Shown here: positions 60,449 to 64,000 of the stretch, piece by piece
Layout: each line of letters opens with the position of its first letter
Position numbering within the stretch: position 1 is the first letter of the stretch
Assembly (NCBI GenBank): GCA_945910005.1
Contig: CAMDTW010000214.1
Coordinates: 1 to 64,000, forward strand
Direction of reading: 5' to 3'
DNA length: 64,000 nucleotides
Source: Isoperla grammatica
Taxonomy: Eukaryota; Arthropoda; Insecta; Plecoptera; Perlodidae
Made by a program: the position numbers and the translations under genes
The notes under the pieces: generated by a model
Seen by the model: the letters and a program-made list of their open reading frames with translations, nothing else
Told to the model about the DNA's origin: nothing
The model's database searches: none

Positions 60449-61735
60449 ACTGCCATGCATTGACTCAATATGGACACTGAGTCAAGTAAATCTCTGTCTA
60501 TATAAGACACGCTGTTATAGACGAGTTATAATTCAGACACTGCCATGCATTGACTCAATATATGGACACAGAGTTGGGTAAATCTCTATCTATATAAGAC
60601 ACGCTGTTATAGAAGAGTTATAATTCAGACACTGCCATGCATTGACTCAATATATGGACACAGAGTTGGGTAAATCTCTATCTATATAAGACACGCTGTT
60701 ATAGACGAGTTATAATTCAGACACTGCCATGCATTGACTCAATATATGGACACAGAGTTGGGTAAATCTCTATCTATATATGACACGCTGTTATAGACGA
60801 GTTATAATTCAGACACTGCCATGCATTGACTCAATATATGGACACAGAGTTGGGTAAATCTCTATCTATATATGACACGCTGTTATAGACGAGTTATAAT
60901 TCAGACACTGCCATGCATTGACTCAATATATGGACACAGAGTTGGGTAAATCTCTGTCTATATAAGACACGCTGTTATAGACGAGTTATAATTCAGACAC
61001 TGCCATGCATTGACTCAATATATGGACACAGAGTTGGGTAAATCTCTATCTATATATGACACGCTGTTATAGAAGAGTTATAATTCAGACACTGCCATGC
61101 ATTGACTCAATATATGGACACAGAGTTGGGTAAATCTCTGTCTATATAAGACACGCTGTTATAGACGAGTTATAATTCAGACACTGCCATGCATTGACTC
61201 AATATATGGACACAGAGTTGGGTAAATCTCTGTCTATATAAGACACGCTGTTATAGACGAGTTATAATTCAGACACTGCCATGCATTGACTCAATATATG
61301 GACACAGAGTTGGGTAAATCTCTATCTATATAAGACACGCTGTTATAGAAGAGTTATAATTCAGACACTGCCATGCATTGACTCAATATATGGACACAGA
61401 GTTGGGTAAATCTCTATCTATATAAGACACGCTGTTATAGAAGAGTTATAATTCAGACACTGCCATGCATTGACTCAATATATGGACACAGAGTTGGGTA
61501 AATCTCTGTCTATATATGACACGCTGTTATAGACGAGTTATAATTCAGACACTGCCATGCATTGACTCATATTATGGACACAGAGTTGGGTAAATCTCTA
61601 TCTATATAAGACACGCTGTTATAGACGAGTTATAATTCAGACACTGCAATGCATTGACTCAATATATGGACACAGAGTTAGGTAAATCTCTATTATATAA
61701 GACACGGTGTTATAGAAGAGTTATAAATCAAACAC
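60449..61735. repeat. 92-bp tandem array, 14 copies, highly homogeneous
   Basis: ACTGCCATGCATTGACTCAA recurs at 60449, 60539 and then every 92 bp to 61643. Nearly all differences fall at three positions: CTATC or CTGTC, TATAAG or TATATG, and GACGAG or GAAGAG. The first unit lacks two bases and the last is more diverged. Each copy has TGACTCA and TATATAAG or TATATATG. The period is not a multiple of three, and no long ORF appears. Confidence 0.95.
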
Positions 61736-61798
61736 ACAATGTACTACTATACAAGGAGACAGTACAATATCACCCATCGCACCAGTTTATAAACTTTC

Positions 61799-61831
61799 GA
61801 ACCCGTCCTTGAGCGGTTCAACCAACGTATA
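61799..61831. repeat. Partial 70-bp unit left of the TIR element
   Basis: CGAACCCGTCCTTGAGCGGT followed by TCAACCAACGTA matches the 70-bp array at the right edge of the window in the same orientation. It is separated from that array by the TIR element, so the element appears to be inserted into the array. Confidence 0.75.
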
Positions 61832-63714
61832 AGTGGAGACACCTCGGACAACGAACCAGTCGATCCACCGCGTCGAGCTTATACTTAGACCCCGGCCAAG
61901 CTTGCGACCAGGTCGCCGCGACCTGGTCGCAAGAGTGTGTTGCACAGGTTCTTATGAGGGTGGCCATGCTGCCCGGCGACAGCGACAAAAACGCTCGAGT
62001 GAGCGTTTTCTTGTCGCGGCGACAGAAACGCTCACCATTATAACTTACGGGGCCGGCCAAGCTTGCGACCTGGTCGCAGGCTGTCGCCGGCGCGCATGCG
62101 CGTTCTTTCTTTCCTCCCGAGTACCGACAGCCTTTATTTGGCTGCTGAGTGCTGAGGGTTCTCTGGTGAAGTCCGGTGCAATATGTTTGATACAGAATTA
62201 TTTATTAACGAAGCGAATACCAGACCACCGCGGAGACAACAAATCTAAGCTGTGGGTTGACATTTCATTTAATTTAGTTTTTACCTGGAAAATGCAATAG
62301 TAACTTTAATTTTTTGTTTGTAACTTTACAGCTATCAATAAAGTAGGGTGGGTGCTTGTAAAAATATAGGAATACTAATTTACACAATTTCTGGTTTCCG
62401 AGGAGTAAGAACAAGACTGGGGGCTGAGGTCCGAGTATTAGGTCCCCTGGACACGTTTGTTTATGGACGGATTAAATGTAAGAAAACAATTCGTATGTCA
62501 CAATGCCCGCCGAGTGACGTCTATTCTATTCAATGCTACATTATAATAAAAAGTTTTAAAACTATAGCATCATGACATTGAATATTAAAGCGCCATCTCA
62601 AAAAATATATTTAGTAATTTTTTGTACTCTATTAACTTCCCCATAAAATATAGGGAACGGATTTGGAATTTTCCAAATAATTATAAATTATGAAATGCAT
62701 GCAGTAGCCAATAAGCATATCTGATAGCGGGTTTTATCTGAACTTATTTGAATTCCTCCCCCAAAAACTCGATACACCTCAAAATAAATCTAGCTAGTGA
62801 AGCAGAAAATAACATTTTTAGCATATATTTCCAAAGATAACAGTTTGACGTACTACCAATGCATGCTACGTGTTCATTGCACCTAGCACAATACGCATAC
62901 TGTACGACCTCTACTTATAATCAATATTCAGAAAAAATGGTATAATGTGTGTTAGATTAATATATTGTAACATATTGTTATAAATAAATAAATAGGCCTA
63001 CATGTGTAAATAATAATAAACACACATGTGTTTCGTATTTGTCGCGCTCGGGTCGCTCTCTAGCGTGGCCGGGTCCGGCGACCTGGTCGCGATCTTTATT
63101 ACTTCTCGCGACCAGGTCGTCGCGACCAGGACGCAAGCTTGGCCGTACCCTTACCTGGTTTGTAAACCCCTCGTTAGGGGGGTAGTTGGGCCGACTCGTT
63201 CGCGCTACATTCCATTCACTGATTTCTTAGAATTTCATAATTGGCTACACAAACAACTGTAAAAGCTAAATTCCAAATATAAGTTAATGTTTTATTTGAA
63301 TTAACGTTTCGGAAACTTATTCCTAAATATAGATCAGAACACCACAGGCTTGAAACTTTTTTATTTTTTCTTGTAGCGTTATTATTAGATGAATGCGAAT
63401 CAAACGATTTGCATACTGCATACATGAATAACATAATATGTTTCTTCACAATCCTACTACAAAGACGATAAAAAGATGACAATATGCATAAATGTATTTA
63501 GAAAACCATTGTGATGATTAAAAATGACGTAAAACCAGAAGCAAAAATAATAAAACTAGCACGGGGAATTTAACAGAATCCAACAGTCCGCAATCTTCAA
63601 GCTTTGAATATTGACATGAATGCGATGCATTCCCAAGAGTTGTACAAAATATGGTCATTGCTCAGAACCGGTTTCCGCCGAAAATTCTGGTTCGTTGTCC
63701 GAGGTGTCTCCACT
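61832..63714. mobile_element. 1.88-kb TIR element, 28-bp perfect ends
   Basis: AGTGGAGACACCTCGGACAA followed by CGAACCAG at 61832-61859 is exactly inverted at 63687-63714. Subterminal clusters of GCGACC/GGTCGC words lie near 61893-61933, 62052-62092 and (inverted) 63078-63146, each adjoining GGCCAAGCTTGCG or its complement. The interior is AT-rich and non-coding; the 155-codon plus ORF from 61833 spans the palindromes and shows no transposase motif. The 70-bp satellite on the two sides joins without obvious duplication of target bases. The superfamily is undetermined. Confidence 0.78.
61901..62020. repeat. Palindrome and hairpin cluster in the TIR element
   Basis: 61901-61933 is a perfect palindrome with 16-bp arms (CTTGCGACCAGGTCGC and complement) around one base. 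Near 61987-62020, CGACAAAAACGCTC and GAGCGTTTTCTTGTCG form a second hairpin. These could be transposase-binding or strand-fold structures. Confidence 0.85.
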
Positions 63715-63717
63715 GAA

Positions 63718-64000
63718 GAGTGATTATTATACTTAAGCGAGAGTTGTCTTACTTCCGAACCCGTCCTTGAGTGGTTCAACCAACGTAGAGTGATTATTAT
63801 ACTTGAGAGAGAGTTGTCTTACTTCCGAACCCGTCCTTGAGCGGTTCAACCAACGTAGAGTGATTATTATACTTGAGAGAGAGGTGTCTTACTTCCGAAC
63901 CCGTCCTTGAGCGGTTCAGCCAACGTAGAGTGATTATTATACTTGAGAGAGAGGTGTCTTACTTCCGAACCCGTCCTTGAGCGGTTCATCCAACGTAGAG
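63718..64000. repeat. 70-bp tandem array, runs off the right edge
   Basis: GAGTGATTATTATACTT begins units at 63718, 63788, 63858 and 63928, with the next starting at 63998. Units share GTTGTCTTACTTCCGAACCC and GTCCTTGAGCGGTTCAACC. Copies are nearly identical. The array length cannot be judged from this window. Confidence 0.93.

Noticed and set aside
61833..62300. 155-codon ORF as a transposase
   Set aside because: It runs through the TIR and palindromic GC-rich repeats, is Arg-rich from those words, and shows no catalytic D/E pattern or DNA-binding domain.

Overview
This looks like a gene-poor, repeat-dominated stretch of a nuclear genome from a multicellular animal, most likely an invertebrate and plausibly an arthropod. 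I infer this from several things: a tRNA-headed SINE with an intact target-site duplication, LINE 3' tails ending in (AATC)n and (AATAC)n, hAT- and PIF/Harbinger-type non-autonomous DNA transposons, GT/AG splice-like signals, abundant AGGCCT words, and no compact bacterial-style genes. The species cannot be fixed from sequence alone. I see no intact, recognisable host gene, rRNA, free-standing tRNA gene, CRISPR array or virus.

Layout, left to right. 0.86-1.41 kb is a 78-bp tandem array, and 1.56-4.0 kb is a very homogeneous 50-bp array interrupted by a Tourist-like MITE. 4.58-5.73 kb holds two neighbouring hAT MITEs, each with an 8-bp target-site duplication. 6.18-15.39 kb is a tandem array of about 0.9-kb units, each carrying a nearly invariant 123-bp block bounded by splice-like AG and GTAAAC. 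15.4-17.95 kb holds a MITE, a 198-bp palindrome, a 74-bp array and a pair of inverted hairpins. 18.06-19.09 kb (minus strand) holds the only stretch resembling host-type coding sequence, a decayed, duplicated exon module with good donor sites. 19.15-22.57 kb holds three TIR elements and a 101-bp array. 22.6-24.25 kb is a 75-bp array followed by an unassigned 136-codon ORF.

27.27-34.63 kb is a 7.4-kb array of 81-bp units. 35.5-46.1 kb is a higher-order repeat family of 1.3-2 kb units, each with an internal, variable minisatellite of about 18 bp (the largest block is 2.8 kb) and, in three units, a hammerhead-ribozyme-like motif of Penelope type. 46.5-47.25 kb has a LINE 3' end, a foldback element and a MITE. 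47.69-59.74 kb is a 12-kb segment bounded by inverted repeats of about 115 bp; its interior is almost entirely an 11-kb array of 66-bp and 73-bp monomers. A SINE sits just outside it at 59.93-60.20 kb. Then come a 92-bp array (60.45-61.74 kb), a 1.88-kb TIR element split into a 70-bp array (61.83-63.71 kb), and the start of that 70-bp array, which runs off the right edge.

The elements do not form a pathway. The common thread is tandem amplification: at least nine unrelated arrays in 64 kb, several clearly associated with transposable elements. Almost every long ORF here is an artefact of an array whose period is a multiple of three (78, 75, 81, 66, 138 bp). The observations I find most worth following are the satellite enclosed by transposon-like inverted ends, the exon-like block shared by two different arrays, the co-varying hairpin in the 66/73-bp monomers, and the decayed exon module.
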